DNA of 64,000 nucleotides from an uncultured Alistipes sp. (GCA_938014215.1 CALLRW010000007.1:62001-126000), one strand, 5' to 3'. Shown: positions 33,389-42,352, counted from the stretch's first letter. Notes: generated by a model from the sequence alone, not told the origin. Made by a program: numbers and translations.

Positions 33389-34686
33389 GCAGTACCAAAC
33401 TTTGGGACAAGGGTTTTGAACCCGACAAGATGATCGAAGAGTACACCGTCGGCGCAGACCGCGACCTGGACCTCCAGTTGGCCCGCTACGACGTCGAAGG
33501 ATCGCTGGCCCACATCGCCATGCTCGAAAAGATCGGCCTCCTCACCGCCGAGGAGCTCCGCACGCTGACGGCCGGACTGAAGGAGATCGCCGCCGAAATC
33601 GAGGCCGGCCGCTTCACGATCGAACCCGATACGGAGGATGTCCACTCGCAGGTCGAGCTGATGCTCACCCGCCGGCTGGGTGACGTCGGCAAGAAGATCC
33701 ACTCGGGGCGTTCGCGCAACGACCAGGTGCTGGTCGACCTGAAGCTCTTCCTGCGCGACGAGCTGCGGCAGGTCGCCGGGGCCGTGCGCGAGCTCTTCGA
33801 CCGCCTGCAGGAGCTGAGCGAACGCTACCGCGACGTGCTGATGCCCGGCTACACCCATCTGCAGATCGCCATGCCCTCGTCGTTCGGGCTGTGGTTCGGA
33901 GCCTATGCCGAGACGCTCGTCGACGACATGCGGCTGGTGGCCGCGGCCTGGCACATCGCCAACCAGAATCCGCTCGGATCGGCCGCCGGCTACGGTTCGT
34001 CGTTCCCGCTCGACCGCACGATGACCACCCGTCTTTTGGGCTTCGAGACGCTCCACTACAACGTCGTCGCCGCCCAGATGAGCCGCGGCAAGAGCGAACG
34101 CGCGGCCGCCGTGGCCATTGCCGCCGTGGCCGCCACGATCGGACGCCTGGCCATGGACGCCTGCCTCTTCATGAGCCAGAACTTCGGCTTCATCTCGCTG
34201 CCCGACGAGCTCACGACCGGATCGAGCATCATGCCCCACAAGAAGAATCCCGACGTCTTCGAGATCATGCGCGGACGCTGCAACCTCATGCAGTCACTGC
34301 CCAACGAGATCGCCCTGCTGACGACGAATCTCCCGGTCGGCTACCACCGCGACCTGCAGCTGATGAAGGAGATCCTCTTCCCGGCCCTCGGGGAGATCAA
34401 GCGCACGCTCCGCATGTGCGACTTCATGCTGGCCCACGTGCGGGTCAACGAGCATATCCTCGACGATCGCCGCTACGACTACCTCTTCACCGTCGAGGAT
34501 GTCAACCGGCTCGTGCTGCAGAGCGTCCCCTTCCGCGAGGCCTACCGACAGGTGGGGCTGGCCGTCCAGCGCGGCGAGTACCGCCCCACGCGCGAGGTGC
34601 ACCACACCCACGAGGGGAGCATCGGCAACCTCTGCACGGCAGAGATCCGCCGCAAGATGGAAAACGTCATGCGGGAGTTCGAGTAG
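33385..34686 (+). CDS. argH: Argininosuccinate lyase
   Basis: It splits argininosuccinate into arginine and fumarate, the last step of the operon's pathway. The 433-residue sequence has HSGRSRNDQV (about 112-121), GYTHLQIAMP, and the signature loop GSSIMPHKKNPD (about residues 280-291) that carries the catalytic serine. No hairpin terminator is evident within the next 60 bp. Confidence 0.96.
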   Translation: MSSTKLWDKGFEPDKMIEEYTVGADRDLDLQLARYDVEGSLAHIAMLEKIGLLTAEELRTLTAGLKEIAAEIEAGRFTIEPDTEDVHSQVELMLTRRLGDVGKKIHSGRSRNDQVLVDLKLFLRDELRQVAGAVRELFDRLQELSERYRDVLMPGYTHLQIAMPSSFGLWFGAYAETLVDDMRLVAAAWHIANQNPLGSAAGYGSSFPLDRTMTTRLLGFETLHYNVVAAQMSRGKSERAAAVAIAAVAATIGRLAMDACLFMSQNFGFISLPDELTTGSSIMPHKKNPDVFEIMRGRCNLMQSLPNEIALLTTNLPVGYHRDLQLMKEILFPALGEIKRTLRMCDFMLAHVRVNEHILDDRRYDYLFTVEDVNRLVLQSVPFREAYRQVGLAVQRGEYRPTREVHHTHEGSIGNLCTAEIRRKMENVMREFE

Positions 34687-34750
34687 CCTTCCACTTGCCG
34701 GTTCGGACATTTTTCCCTAACTTTACGGAAACCAACCAAACCGACAAGCC

Positions 34751-36610
34751 ATGGGTAGAAAACGTCTCTTCCTGTTGCTGGGGCTCTGCATAGCCGCGGC
34801 AGGTCCCGTATGGGGACAAAACAAAGTGAAAACCACCGTCGAGAAGGTGACCCTCTTCATCGATGGAGCGCAGGTCACACGCTCGCGGCAGGTCAACATC
34901 CCGGCCGGAAACTCGGTTCTCGTCTTCACGGGGCTCTCGTCCTATCTCGACGACAGGAGCCTGCAGGTAGCCGCCCGGGGAAATTTCACCATCACGGCCG
35001 TCAACCGGCGCTTCAACTACACGGACAGCCTCGAACGCTCCAACCGGCAGAAAACGCTGGAAAAGAGAATCGACGAGGTCCTGCAGCAGCAAAAACAGCA
35101 GAAAGCCCTCCTCGAGGTGATCAACGCCGAGAACGAGATGCTGAAGGTCAACTGCTCGGTCGGCAACCGCAAGGTGGCAACCCCGCTGGCAGACATCAAG
35201 GCACTCAACGAATACTACGCCTCCCGGATGCAGGAGATCAAACGCAGGATCCTCCGGACGGAAGAGCTGATCGATACCCTGAACCAGCGCGAAAAGCTGT
35301 ATTTCGCCGAGCTGTCGCAGCTGAACAGCCAGCAGCAGGCTCCGATGAGCGAAGTGGAGGTGCACATCGATGCCCCGACGGCCTGCAAGGGGTTCTTCAC
35401 GCTGACCTACTACGTCCAGAACGCCGGATGGTACCCCTCGTATGACATTCGCTCCGACGGGCTGTCGAAACCCGTCGAGATCGTCTACAAGGCCAACGTG
35501 TACCAGAACACCGGCGAGGAGTGGCCCAAGGTCGCCCTGTCGCTCTCGTCGTCGAACCCCACGACGGGCTCGATCGCTCCGGAACTGCAGACGTGGTGGC
35601 TCGACTTCGGGTCCACCCCGCCGCTTTACGACCTCACGCCGGCCAACAACACCGTGACGGGTACCGTCTACGACAAAAACAACAAACCGCTCTCGGGCGT
35701 CATCGTCAAGGTGGCGGGCTCCACCATCGGGGCCAGTACCGATGCCCGGGGCCGCTTCTCGATCACCGTACCCGACGATGCCAAGGATCTGCAGTTCGAT
35801 TATGCCGGATACCAGACCCAGAAGCGGGCCATCGGCGACTCGCCGCTGTACGTCCGCATGGAGGAGGAGCAGCAGGCGACAGGAGAACCGGCATTCCTCC
35901 GCGCCGCCAAGTACACGATGACGGTCGAATTCTCGTCATTCGACGAAGCGGCCGAGGAGGTTAAAACCAGCAAGGCCCCGCAGGTTGAACGGACCCAAAC
36001 CCTGCTGGGATACGAGTTCGCGATCAGCCAGCCCTATACGATCGCCTCCGACGGGAAGGTCCTGACCGTCGAGATCGGACGCTATGACCTTCCGGCCCGG
36101 TATACGTACCACGCGACACCGAAAATCGACAAGGATGCCTTCCTCGTGGCCGAAACCACCGACTGGGAGCCACTCAACCTGATGGAGGGCGAGGCCAACA
36201 TCTACTTCGAGAACACGTTCGTCGGGAAGAGCATCCTCTCGCCCCGGGAGACGGGCGACACGCTCCGCTTCTCGATGGGACGCGACCGCGGCATCCGGAT
36301 CGAACGCACCCGCGAAAACGACTACTCGAAGGGCCGGACCCTCGGGTCGAACCGGACCCAGACCGTAGGATGGAAGATCGCCCTGCGCAACACCCGCACG
36401 GAACCGGTGACGCTGGTTCTCACGGACCAACTGCCCGTATCGCGCAACAGCTCGATCACCGTCACCGAAGAGAAGCTGGACGGAGGAACGCTCGATCCCA
36501 ACAGCGGGGTCGTCACCTGGCATCTGGAGCTGAAACCCGGTGCGCAACGCGACCTGAGACTACGCTACGCCGTGAAATACCCCAAGAACCAGGAGCTGCA
36601 GATCGAATGA
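34751..36610 (+). CDS. DUF4139-family (MuiA-like) exported protein with inserted carboxypeptidase-regulatory-like domain
   Basis: The 619-residue protein has a signal peptide (about 1-22, ending VWGQ), an N-terminal DUF4140-type domain (VEKVTLFIDGAQVTRSRQV), a coiled-coil segment (about 95-200), and a C-terminal DUF4139 domain. About residues 303-375 (VTGTVYDKNNKPLSGVIVKV ... GYQTQKRAI) form a CarboxypepD_reg-like beta-sandwich, the module found at the N-terminus of SusC receptors, inserted between the halves. Bacterial relatives are called mucoidy-inhibitor MuiA-like, but no activity is established. A TAACTTTA sequence near 34715 may be its -7 element. A terminator follows. Confidence 0.82.
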   Translation: MGRKRLFLLLGLCIAAAGPVWGQNKVKTTVEKVTLFIDGAQVTRSRQVNIPAGNSVLVFTGLSSYLDDRSLQVAARGNFTITAVNRRFNYTDSLERSNRQKTLEKRIDEVLQQQKQQKALLEVINAENEMLKVNCSVGNRKVATPLADIKALNEYYASRMQEIKRRILRTEELIDTLNQREKLYFAELSQLNSQQQAPMSEVEVHIDAPTACKGFFTLTYYVQNAGWYPSYDIRSDGLSKPVEIVYKANVYQNTGEEWPKVALSLSSSNPTTGSIAPELQTWWLDFGSTPPLYDLTPANNTVTGTVYDKNNKPLSGVIVKVAGSTIGASTDARGRFSITVPDDAKDLQFDYAGYQTQKRAIGDSPLYVRMEEEQQATGEPAFLRAAKYTMTVEFSSFDEAAEEVKTSKAPQVERTQTLLGYEFAISQPYTIASDGKVLTVEIGRYDLPARYTYHATPKIDKDAFLVAETTDWEPLNLMEGEANIYFENTFVGKSILSPRETGDTLRFSMGRDRGIRIERTRENDYSKGRTLGSNRTQTVGWKIALRNTRTEPVTLVLTDQLPVSRNSSITVTEEKLDGGTLDPNSGVVTWHLELKPGAQRDLRLRYAVKYPKNQELQIE

Positions 36611-36625
36611 CGGCTCCGAAAACGG

Positions 36626-36662
36626 AAAAGGGGAGGAAGCAATCGCTTCCGCCCCTTTTTTT
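36626..36662. terminator. Bidirectional terminator between the DUF4139 gene and efp
   Basis: AAAAGGGGAGGAAGC and GCTTCCGCCCCTTTT form a 15-bp stem with one mismatch and a 4-nt loop, flanked by A and T tracts. The genes converge here. Confidence 0.9.
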
Positions 36663-36680
36663 CTGTCCGGCAGTCCGACC

Positions 36681-37247
36681 CTACTTGATACGCTCGTAGT
36701 ACTCGCGCGTACGGGTGTCGACACGGATCTTGTCGCCCGTGTTGATGAACAGCGGCACGCGGATCGTGGCGCCCGTGTTCACGGTTGCCGGCTTGAGCGA
36801 GTTCGTCGAAGCGGTATCGCCCTTGATGCCCGGCTCGGTGTAGGTCACCTCCATGTCCACGATCGGGGGAAGCTCGGCCGAAAGAACCGTCTCCTTCTCG
36901 GTGTGGAACATCACCTCGACAATCTGACCGTCGGCCATCAGGTCGTAGTTGTTGATCAGGTTCTTGTCGATGATGATCTCCTCGAAGGTCTCCGTGTGCA
37001 TGAAGTGCATGCCCAGGTCATCCTCGTAGGTGAACTGATAGGGACGACGCTCCACACGTACCGGCTCGATACGGGCACCGGCCGAGAAGGTGTTGTCCAG
37101 AACGCGGCCGTTCTCCAGGTTCTTCAGTTTCGTACGCACGAAAGCGGGGCCCTTGCCCGGCTTTACATGCTGAAAGTCCACGATCTGGAACGTCTTGCCG
37201 TCCAGCTCGATGCACATGCCGATCTTGATGTCTGCGGTTGTTGCCAT
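36681..37247 (-). CDS. efp: Translation elongation factor P
   Basis: EF-P rescues ribosomes stalled at polyproline. The 188-residue protein has three beta-barrel domains. The domain I loop reads HVKPGKGPAF, with Lys32 at the site that is modified in many bacteria; no modification gene lies nearby. The C-terminal TGATIRVPLFINTGDKIRVD signature is clear. It converges with the DUF4139 gene. Confidence 0.97.
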   Translation of the reverse strand: MATTADIKIGMCIELDGKTFQIVDFQHVKPGKGPAFVRTKLKNLENGRVLDNTFSAGARIEPVRVERRPYQFTYEDDLGMHFMHTETFEEIIIDKNLINNYDLMADGQIVEVMFHTEKETVLSAELPPIVDMEVTYTEPGIKGDTASTNSLKPATVNTGATIRVPLFINTGDKIRVDTRTREYYERIK

Positions 37248-37292
37248 AGTGCTATCTCTTTATGTTTGTTTTTGGATTTGTCTTCGCGGGCG

Positions 37293-37300
37293 CAAAGTTA
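37293..37300 (-). promoter_or_regulatory. -7 element for efp
   Basis: TAACTTTG on the minus strand fits TAnnTTTG and lies about 45 bp upstream of the efp start. The -33 element is weak. The rest of the 37248-37573 gap holds only the -7 element of the next gene; nothing else was recognised. Confidence 0.5.
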
Positions 37301-37461
37301 CAAAAAAATTCTGAAAGTTCCATCACTGCGGCCGACAGCCTTTTACCGATCCGCCAGCCGGGTCCGCCGCCCGAAGCGCCGCGACGGATCCAACGGCGGA
37401 AAAATCAGGCCCGCCGGGTCACAAGATGCACGACAACGGCTGTTTTTTCGTTTTATTTTCC

Positions 37462-37469
37462 TATATTTG
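37462..37469 (+). promoter_or_regulatory. -7 element for the downstream lipoprotein gene
   Basis: TATATTTG fits TAnnTTTG, preceded by a T-rich stretch. A leader of about 95 nt would precede the lipoprotein ATG. Confidence 0.45.
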
Positions 37470-37573
37470 AGGCTTCAGGGATCGCACCCCGGAGCGGGAA
37501 AGAGCGGCTTGCCGGTTCCTCGGGGACCCTTTTTCCCTGATTTTGCTGTTCAACCCTTCAAATCACATCGCTT

Positions 37574-38650
37574 ATGAAGAAAATCTCCCATCTCCTGCAT
37601 CTGCTGGTCCTCGCCGCAGTGACTGTCGCCCTGGCCGCCTGCTCGGATTCGAATGACAACACCCCCGCACCCGACCCCACACCCGGCGGCGATACCCCCG
37701 GCACCGAAATCCAGCCCACCGAAGGGGTGACCACCGAGGCCTTCTACAAGGGTGACCTCTACGAGTCCGGAACGGGCAACCTCTGGATCAACTTCATCTC
37801 CGACATGAGATACGACGAGGACGAGGGCGACTACGTCGGTCCGGGCTACGTGCTCTGTCTGGACTTCAACACCACGCTGGCCGAGAATGCCGACTTCGCC
37901 TCGCTGGCCGAAGGCACCTACACGTGCGACTACGCGAACGACACGCATGCCGAATTCACCCTCAACGTCGCCTACGGAGACAGTTATCTGTTGCGCTACG
38001 CCGAGGGCGGAGGCTCGTCGAGCTTCGAGATCACCGGCGGAACGGTCACCGTAGCCGTCCAGGAGGGCTACTACTGCATCGATGCCGCCCTGACGCTGAG
38101 CGACGAATCCACGTTCGAGTATTCGTTCATCGGCGAGATCTCGTTCCTGAACCGTTCGGAGGAGGGCCAGATGAGCAACCTGACCGGTGATATCGCACTC
38201 GAAGGCATGACCCAGGGGCTGATGGCCTACGGCGGAACGGTCTTCACCGAGACGTCGGACCTCTACACGGTGATCCTGGCCGGCGAGGAGTACGACCTCG
38301 ACACCAACTACGGCGCGTCGGATGCGCTGATGTTCTCGTTCAACGTCACCCCGGGCAGCTCGACGGGCATCCCCTCGGGCCGCTACACCGTGATCGACGC
38401 CATGACGGCCGACGACTACGATGTCAACACGCTGCTGAGCGGCGTCTACGAACCCACCTACGGCGGTTACTTCGGATCGTGGTACTTCTCGACGAAGCAG
38501 AAGCTCGAGGCCTCGCTGCGCGGCGGCGAAGTGGAGGTCACCGACAACGGCGACGGAACCTACCGGTTCGAGATCAACCTCAAGGATGGATACGGACACG
38601 CCGTGACGGGCAGCTGCACGGTTCCCTGCCGCGTGGAGGACTGGTCGTAA
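37574..38650 (+). CDS. Surface-type lipoprotein of unknown function
   Basis: The 358-residue protein has a type II signal with lipobox ALAAC (Cys23), followed by SDSNDN. This acidic run resembles the lipoprotein export signal that sends Bacteroidota lipoproteins to the cell surface. A Pro/Thr/Gly linker (about 30-47) precedes a beta-rich, acidic domain with two similar halves (TTEAFYKGDLYESGTGNLWI... and MAYGGTVFTETSDLYTVILA...). The halves look like duplicated beta repeats. No family name is given with confidence. It has its own promoter and a terminator shared with the convergent deacetylase gene. Confidence 0.85.
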   Translation: MKKISHLLHLLVLAAVTVALAACSDSNDNTPAPDPTPGGDTPGTEIQPTEGVTTEAFYKGDLYESGTGNLWINFISDMRYDEDEGDYVGPGYVLCLDFNTTLAENADFASLAEGTYTCDYANDTHAEFTLNVAYGDSYLLRYAEGGGSSSFEITGGTVTVAVQEGYYCIDAALTLSDESTFEYSFIGEISFLNRSEEGQMSNLTGDIALEGMTQGLMAYGGTVFTETSDLYTVILAGEEYDLDTNYGASDALMFSFNVTPGSSTGIPSGRYTVIDAMTADDYDVNTLLSGVYEPTYGGYFGSWYFSTKQKLEASLRGGEVEVTDNGDGTYRFEINLKDGYGHAVTGSCTVPCRVEDWS

Positions 38651-38651
38651 A

Positions 38652-38765
38652 GACCGCCGCCCGGAGAGCCGCCCGAGAAACCTCCCGGAGAGCCGCCCGA
38701 GAGACCGCCCGGAAAGCAGTCCGAGAGACCGCCCGGAAAGCAGTCCCGGGAAACCTCCCGAAAAG
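38652..38765. repeat. 24-bp and related tandem repeats after the lipoprotein gene
   Basis: GAGACCGCCCGGAAAGCAGT is repeated with a 24-bp period at 38701 and 38725, flanked by diverged copies built on GAGCCGCCCGAGA and AAACCTCCCG from 38652 to 38765. Non-coding. Confidence 0.8.
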
Positions 38766-38794
38766 CGACTCGGGAGGCAACCCGGAAACAGAAA

Positions 38795-38837
38795 AAGAGA
38801 CCGGCCCCGCATGGAGGCCGGTCTCTTATTTTCATCT
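38795..38837. terminator. Bidirectional terminator between lipoprotein and deacetylase genes
   Basis: AAGAGACCGGCC (38795-38806) and GGCCGGTCTCTT (38816-38827) form a perfect 12-bp stem with a 9-nt loop. U-rich runs follow on both strands. Confidence 0.9.
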
Positions 38838-38894
38838 TTTCATCCGGGCGGAGCTTCCGGCACAGACGCCGCGAAGACGACCGCCATTCGCGGG

Positions 38895-39503
38895 CTACAG
38901 TTCGATCGCCTTGCAGCGGAGACCCATCTGGCGGATCTTCTCCAGCGTCCGCAGCAGGGCGTAACGCATGTTGCGGAAGGCCTTCTCGCTGTCGTGGAAG
39001 ACGACAATGGCCCCCGGCGCGAGATACTTCGTCACGTTCTTCAGACAAGTCCGCGGCGAGAGCTGCCGGTTGTAGTCGCGCGAGATGATGTCCCACATCA
39101 CCAGCTTGTAACGCTGCCCCAGCAGGCGCGCCTGAGCCGGCGTAATCTGCGCATAGGGCGGCCGGAAGAGCTCGGTGTGGATCAGGTCGTTGGCGAAGTC
39201 GACATCCTCCGTGTAGCGCTCGAGACTCATGCCCCACCCCTTCTGGTGGGAATAGGTATGGTTACCCACCTTGTGACCCGCATCGAGAATCCGCTGGTAG
39301 AGATCCGGATACATCTCGACGTTCTTGCCCAGCACGAAGAAGGTCGCCTTGGCGTCGTACTTCTCGAGCGTCGAGAGGATCCACTCCGTGATCCCCGGCG
39401 TGGGGCCGTCGTCGAAGGTCAGGAAAACCCCGTCCGGGTCGTCGATCTCCCAGATCAGGTCCGGCATCAGACGCCGGATTATTTTCGGTGGTTTCAAGCG
39501 CAT
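38895..39503 (-). CDS. NodB-type polysaccharide deacetylase
   Basis: A carbohydrate-esterase-4 fold that removes N- or O-acetyl groups from a polysaccharide such as peptidoglycan. The product is 202 residues from the ATG at 39503. An upstream TTG (39512) is part of the promoter-like TATTTTTG and is unlikely to be the start. Motifs: TFDDGPT (catalytic Asp and metal Asp), NHTYSH (metal histidines), RPPYAQ, and a C-terminal IVVFHDSEKA with the conserved His. No signal peptide is visible, only the basic segment LKPPKIIRRLMPDLIW. Substrate not determinable. Confidence 0.88.
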   Translation of the reverse strand: MRLKPPKIIRRLMPDLIWEIDDPDGVFLTFDDGPTPGITEWILSTLEKYDAKATFFVLGKNVEMYPDLYQRILDAGHKVGNHTYSHQKGWGMSLERYTEDVDFANDLIHTELFRPPYAQITPAQARLLGQRYKLVMWDIISRDYNRQLSPRTCLKNVTKYLAPGAIVVFHDSEKAFRNMRYALLRTLEKIRQMGLRCKAIEL

Positions 39504-39509
39504 ATGTCG

Positions 39510-39517
39510 CAAAAATA
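39510..39517 (-). promoter_or_regulatory. -7 element immediately upstream of the deacetylase start
   Basis: TATTTTTG on the minus strand ends 7 bp before the ATG at 39503. If used, the transcript would have almost no leader. Confidence 0.4.
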
Positions 39518-39549
39518 ATCATTTTCCGTGCCTTTTGGAAAAATAGTTG

Positions 39550-39557
39550 TATATTTG
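39550..39557 (+). promoter_or_regulatory. -7 element for the DUF4837 gene
   Basis: TATATTTG, 29 bp before the ATG at 39587, fits TAnnTTTG. A TTTG lies only 12 bp upstream, too close to be a standard -33 element. Confidence 0.5.
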
Positions 39558-39586
39558 TGAAAACTCACTTTTTTCATTTGCCTGCC

Positions 39587-40600
39587 ATGAAAAGGTTTTT
39601 CAACTGCTCACTGGTCGCGCTGATCCTGCTGACGCTGGTCGGCTGCGACGCCTTCCATACGCTCAACAAGAAGAAGTCCGCCCAGGGGCGCCCCTATGAA
39701 CTGATCATCGTCTGTCCGCAGGCCGAGTGGAACGGCGAGGTCGGCGACTCGCTCCGCGCCGTCTTCACCGCCACGGTCCCCTATCTGAACCAGGACGAGC
39801 CGATGTTCGACGTGCTGCGCGTCACCGAGCGCAGCTTCAAGGACATGATCGCCGACCACCGCAACATCCTCAAGGTGGTTGTCGACCCCTCGCTCCAGGA
39901 GGCCCAGACCGCCGTGGAGTACAACGTCACGTCCGAGCCGCAGATCGTCCTGACGCTCCAGGGCCCCGACGACCGCTCGATCGTCAACTACATCTCCGAG
40001 AAGCGCAACGACCTGCTCTACGTTCTCGAACAGGCCGAACGCGACCGCGACGTCGAATCCTACACGAAATTCAACAACCCGGGCATCGAGGCGGCCGTCA
40101 AGAAGCTCTTCGGCGTCGAGATCCACGTCCCGAAGGGTTACGTCCTGGCCAAGGAGACCGACGACTTCCTCTGGGCCCGCTACGAGTATCCGACCGCCAG
40201 CCAGGGCTTCTTCGTCTACTCCTACCCCTACGAGGGGCCCGAGTCGCTCAAGCCCGAAGCCCTCGTCAAGGCCCGCAACAAGTTTGCCGCACTGATCCCC
40301 GGCCCCTCCGACGGCTCCTACATGATCACCTCCGACGCCTTTGAACCCGCCTACCGGATATTCCGGCTCGAGGGTCGCATCTGGTGTGAGCTGCGCGGAT
40401 TCTGGGATGTCGAGGGCGACTTCATGGGCGGTCCCTTCGTCAGCTACACCACCATCGACACCGAGACCAACCGCGTCTTCACGCTCGACGGATATGTCTA
40501 CGCCCCCGACCTCAACAAGCCCCGCAAGCGCAACTACATCCGCGGTGTCGAACACCTGCTCTACACGATCCACTTCCCCGACCAGCAGAAGCAGCAGTAG
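39587..40600 (+). CDS. DUF4837-family lipoprotein
   Basis: The start MKRFFNCSLVALILL (39587) gives 337 residues with lipobox LVGC (Cys20). The body (GRPYELIIVCPQAEW ... VLRVTERSFKDMIADHRNIL ... GYVLAKETDDFLWARYEYPT ... FWDVEGDFMGGPFVSYTTID) matches the DUF4837 pattern, a family known only from Bacteroidota and without assigned function. It is divergent from the deacetylase gene and followed by purine-rich tandem repeats. Confidence 0.83.
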   Translation: MKRFFNCSLVALILLTLVGCDAFHTLNKKKSAQGRPYELIIVCPQAEWNGEVGDSLRAVFTATVPYLNQDEPMFDVLRVTERSFKDMIADHRNILKVVVDPSLQEAQTAVEYNVTSEPQIVLTLQGPDDRSIVNYISEKRNDLLYVLEQAERDRDVESYTKFNNPGIEAAVKKLFGVEIHVPKGYVLAKETDDFLWARYEYPTASQGFFVYSYPYEGPESLKPEALVKARNKFAALIPGPSDGSYMITSDAFEPAYRIFRLEGRIWCELRGFWDVEGDFMGGPFVSYTTIDTETNRVFTLDGYVYAPDLNKPRKRNYIRGVEHLLYTIHFPDQQKQQ

Positions 40601-40639
40601 CGAGAACCCCGCCACGGCGGAGGGGGTGAGAGAGGAAGA

Positions 40640-40732
40640 GGCGACGGAGAGGACGGAGAGGACGGAGAGGACGAGAGTAGACAACGGAGACGGAGAGAGA
40701 CAGAGAGGACAGAGAACAGAGAGGAGGAGACG
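40640..40732. repeat. Purine-rich 9-bp tandem repeats before the cardiolipin synthase gene
   Basis: GACGGAGAG is repeated exactly three times at 40643-40669, followed by diverged GACAGAGAG/GGAGACGG words to about 40732. The 40601-40853 gap holds nothing else recognisable. Confidence 0.8.
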
Positions 40733-40853
40733 GTGGCACGGTTCATACGGCCGAAAAAACGGCGTATGGCGCCACGCCCCAGGCCCGCTTTCGTGACGGG
40801 CGACAGGAGAGATAGCCCGTGTCCGGCCGCGGCGAATCCAGCCCAGAGAGCGC

Positions 40854-42269
40854 ATGCAACAGATTCTGACATATATCTTTATTGCCCTCTATTCGGTCAC
40901 GATCCTCAGCGTCATTCTGGTCGTCATCACCGAGAACCGGAATCCGCTGAAGACCCTGCCGTGGATCATCGTGCTCATCTTCGCCCCGGTTGTCGGACTG
41001 GTCTTCTACTTCTTCTTCGGACAGAACCTCTCCAAACAGCGCATCATCTCGCGGCGAACCCGCAAACGGATCACCATGCACCTGGTCGAGGCCGACAACC
41101 CCGACCGCCCGGGCATCCCCGACCGTTGGGCGCCGCTGGCCCGCCTGCTCCGAAAGACGATCCACGCCGTACCCCTCTACGGCAGCCGGATCACCCCCTA
41201 TACCGACGGCGAATCGAAGATGGAGGCCCTGCTCGACGAGATCGCCCGGGCCCGCCACCACATCCATCTCCAGTACTATATCCTCTGTAACGACACGACC
41301 GGCGGCCGGCTGCGCGACGCCCTGATCGAACGGGCCCGTCACGGGGTCCGGATCCGGATTCTCTACGACGACGTGGGCTGCAGCGGCGTCAAGAAGGCCT
41401 TCTTCGAGAGCATGCGCCGCGAAGGGATCGAGATCCACGCCTTTCTCCACGTCCGCTTCCCGCGCTTCACGAGCAAGATCAACTACCGCAACCACCGCAA
41501 GATTGCCGTTATCGACGGCCGTGTGGGCTTCATCGGCGGCATGAACATCGCCGACCGCTACGTCCACGGCACCGGCTGGGGCATCTGGCGCGACACCCAC
41601 TTCCGCGTCGAGGGCAACGGCGTCGCCGGACTGCAGGCGTCGTTCCTGAGCGACTGGTCGGCCACCACCAAACAGCGCATCAACGGGCAGGAGTACTTCC
41701 CCGCGGCCCGGCACTATACGCCGGACGTCATGCAGATCGTCCCGAGCGGCCCCTTCGGCAAGTGGCGGACTCTGCTGCAGGGCGACAGCTACGCCATCGC
41801 CAATGCCCGCCGCCGCATCTGGATCCAGACCCCCTACTACCTCCCCTCCGACGTGCTGAACTCCGCCCTGCAAAGTGCCGCCCTGGCCGGGATCGACGTA
41901 CGGCTGATGCTCCCGGCCCGCTCCGACTCGCGGGTCGTCGACCTCGCCTCGCACTCCTTCCTCGACGACATGATGAAGGCCGGAGCCAAGATCCTCTTCT
42001 ACACCCCGGGATTCCTCCACTCCAAGCTGCTCATCATCGACGACGATCTGACCGTAATCGGCTCGGCCAACATGGATTTCCGCAGCTTCGAACACAACTT
42101 CGAGGTCAACGCCTTCGTCTACGACGCGGAGTTCACGGCACGGATGGCAGCCATCTTCGACGACGATGCAACGCACTCGCATCTGCTGACCCCGGCCGAA
42201 TGGTTCAACCGCCCGCGGCCGCGCCGCTGGGCCGAATCGCTCATGCGGGTCTTCTCGCCGCTGCTCTGA
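40854..42269 (+). CDS. cls: Cardiolipin synthase (phospholipase D family)
   Basis: It joins two phosphatidylglycerol molecules into cardiolipin in the inner membrane. The 471-residue protein has two N-terminal membrane spans (about 6-26 and 36-57) and two PLD motifs: NHRKIAVIDGRVGFIGGMNI, and HSKLLIIDDDLTVIGSANMD near the C-terminus. It stands alone, closed by a hairpin shared with the convergent response-regulator gene. Confidence 0.92.
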   Translation: MQQILTYIFIALYSVTILSVILVVITENRNPLKTLPWIIVLIFAPVVGLVFYFFFGQNLSKQRIISRRTRKRITMHLVEADNPDRPGIPDRWAPLARLLRKTIHAVPLYGSRITPYTDGESKMEALLDEIARARHHIHLQYYILCNDTTGGRLRDALIERARHGVRIRILYDDVGCSGVKKAFFESMRREGIEIHAFLHVRFPRFTSKINYRNHRKIAVIDGRVGFIGGMNIADRYVHGTGWGIWRDTHFRVEGNGVAGLQASFLSDWSATTKQRINGQEYFPAARHYTPDVMQIVPSGPFGKWRTLLQGDSYAIANARRRIWIQTPYYLPSDVLNSALQSAALAGIDVRLMLPARSDSRVVDLASHSFLDDMMKAGAKILFYTPGFLHSKLLIIDDDLTVIGSANMDFRSFEHNFEVNAFVYDAEFTARMAAIFDDDATHSHLLTPAEWFNRPRPRRWAESLMRVFSPLL

Positions 42270-42297
42270 TGCCGAAGGGGTGATGCAGAAAACAGAA

Positions 42298-42320
42298 AAG
42301 GTCCGGAATATCCGGACCTT
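42298..42320. terminator. Hairpin terminator between cls and the response regulator
   Basis: AAGGTCCGGA and TCCGGACCTT form a perfect 10-bp stem with a 3-nt loop. The U-rich side is on the minus strand (TTTTCTGTTTTC), so it mainly serves the two-component operon. Confidence 0.75.
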
Positions 42321-42352
42321 ATGATTTATACGAGATCGGCCGCCCCGTTCTG

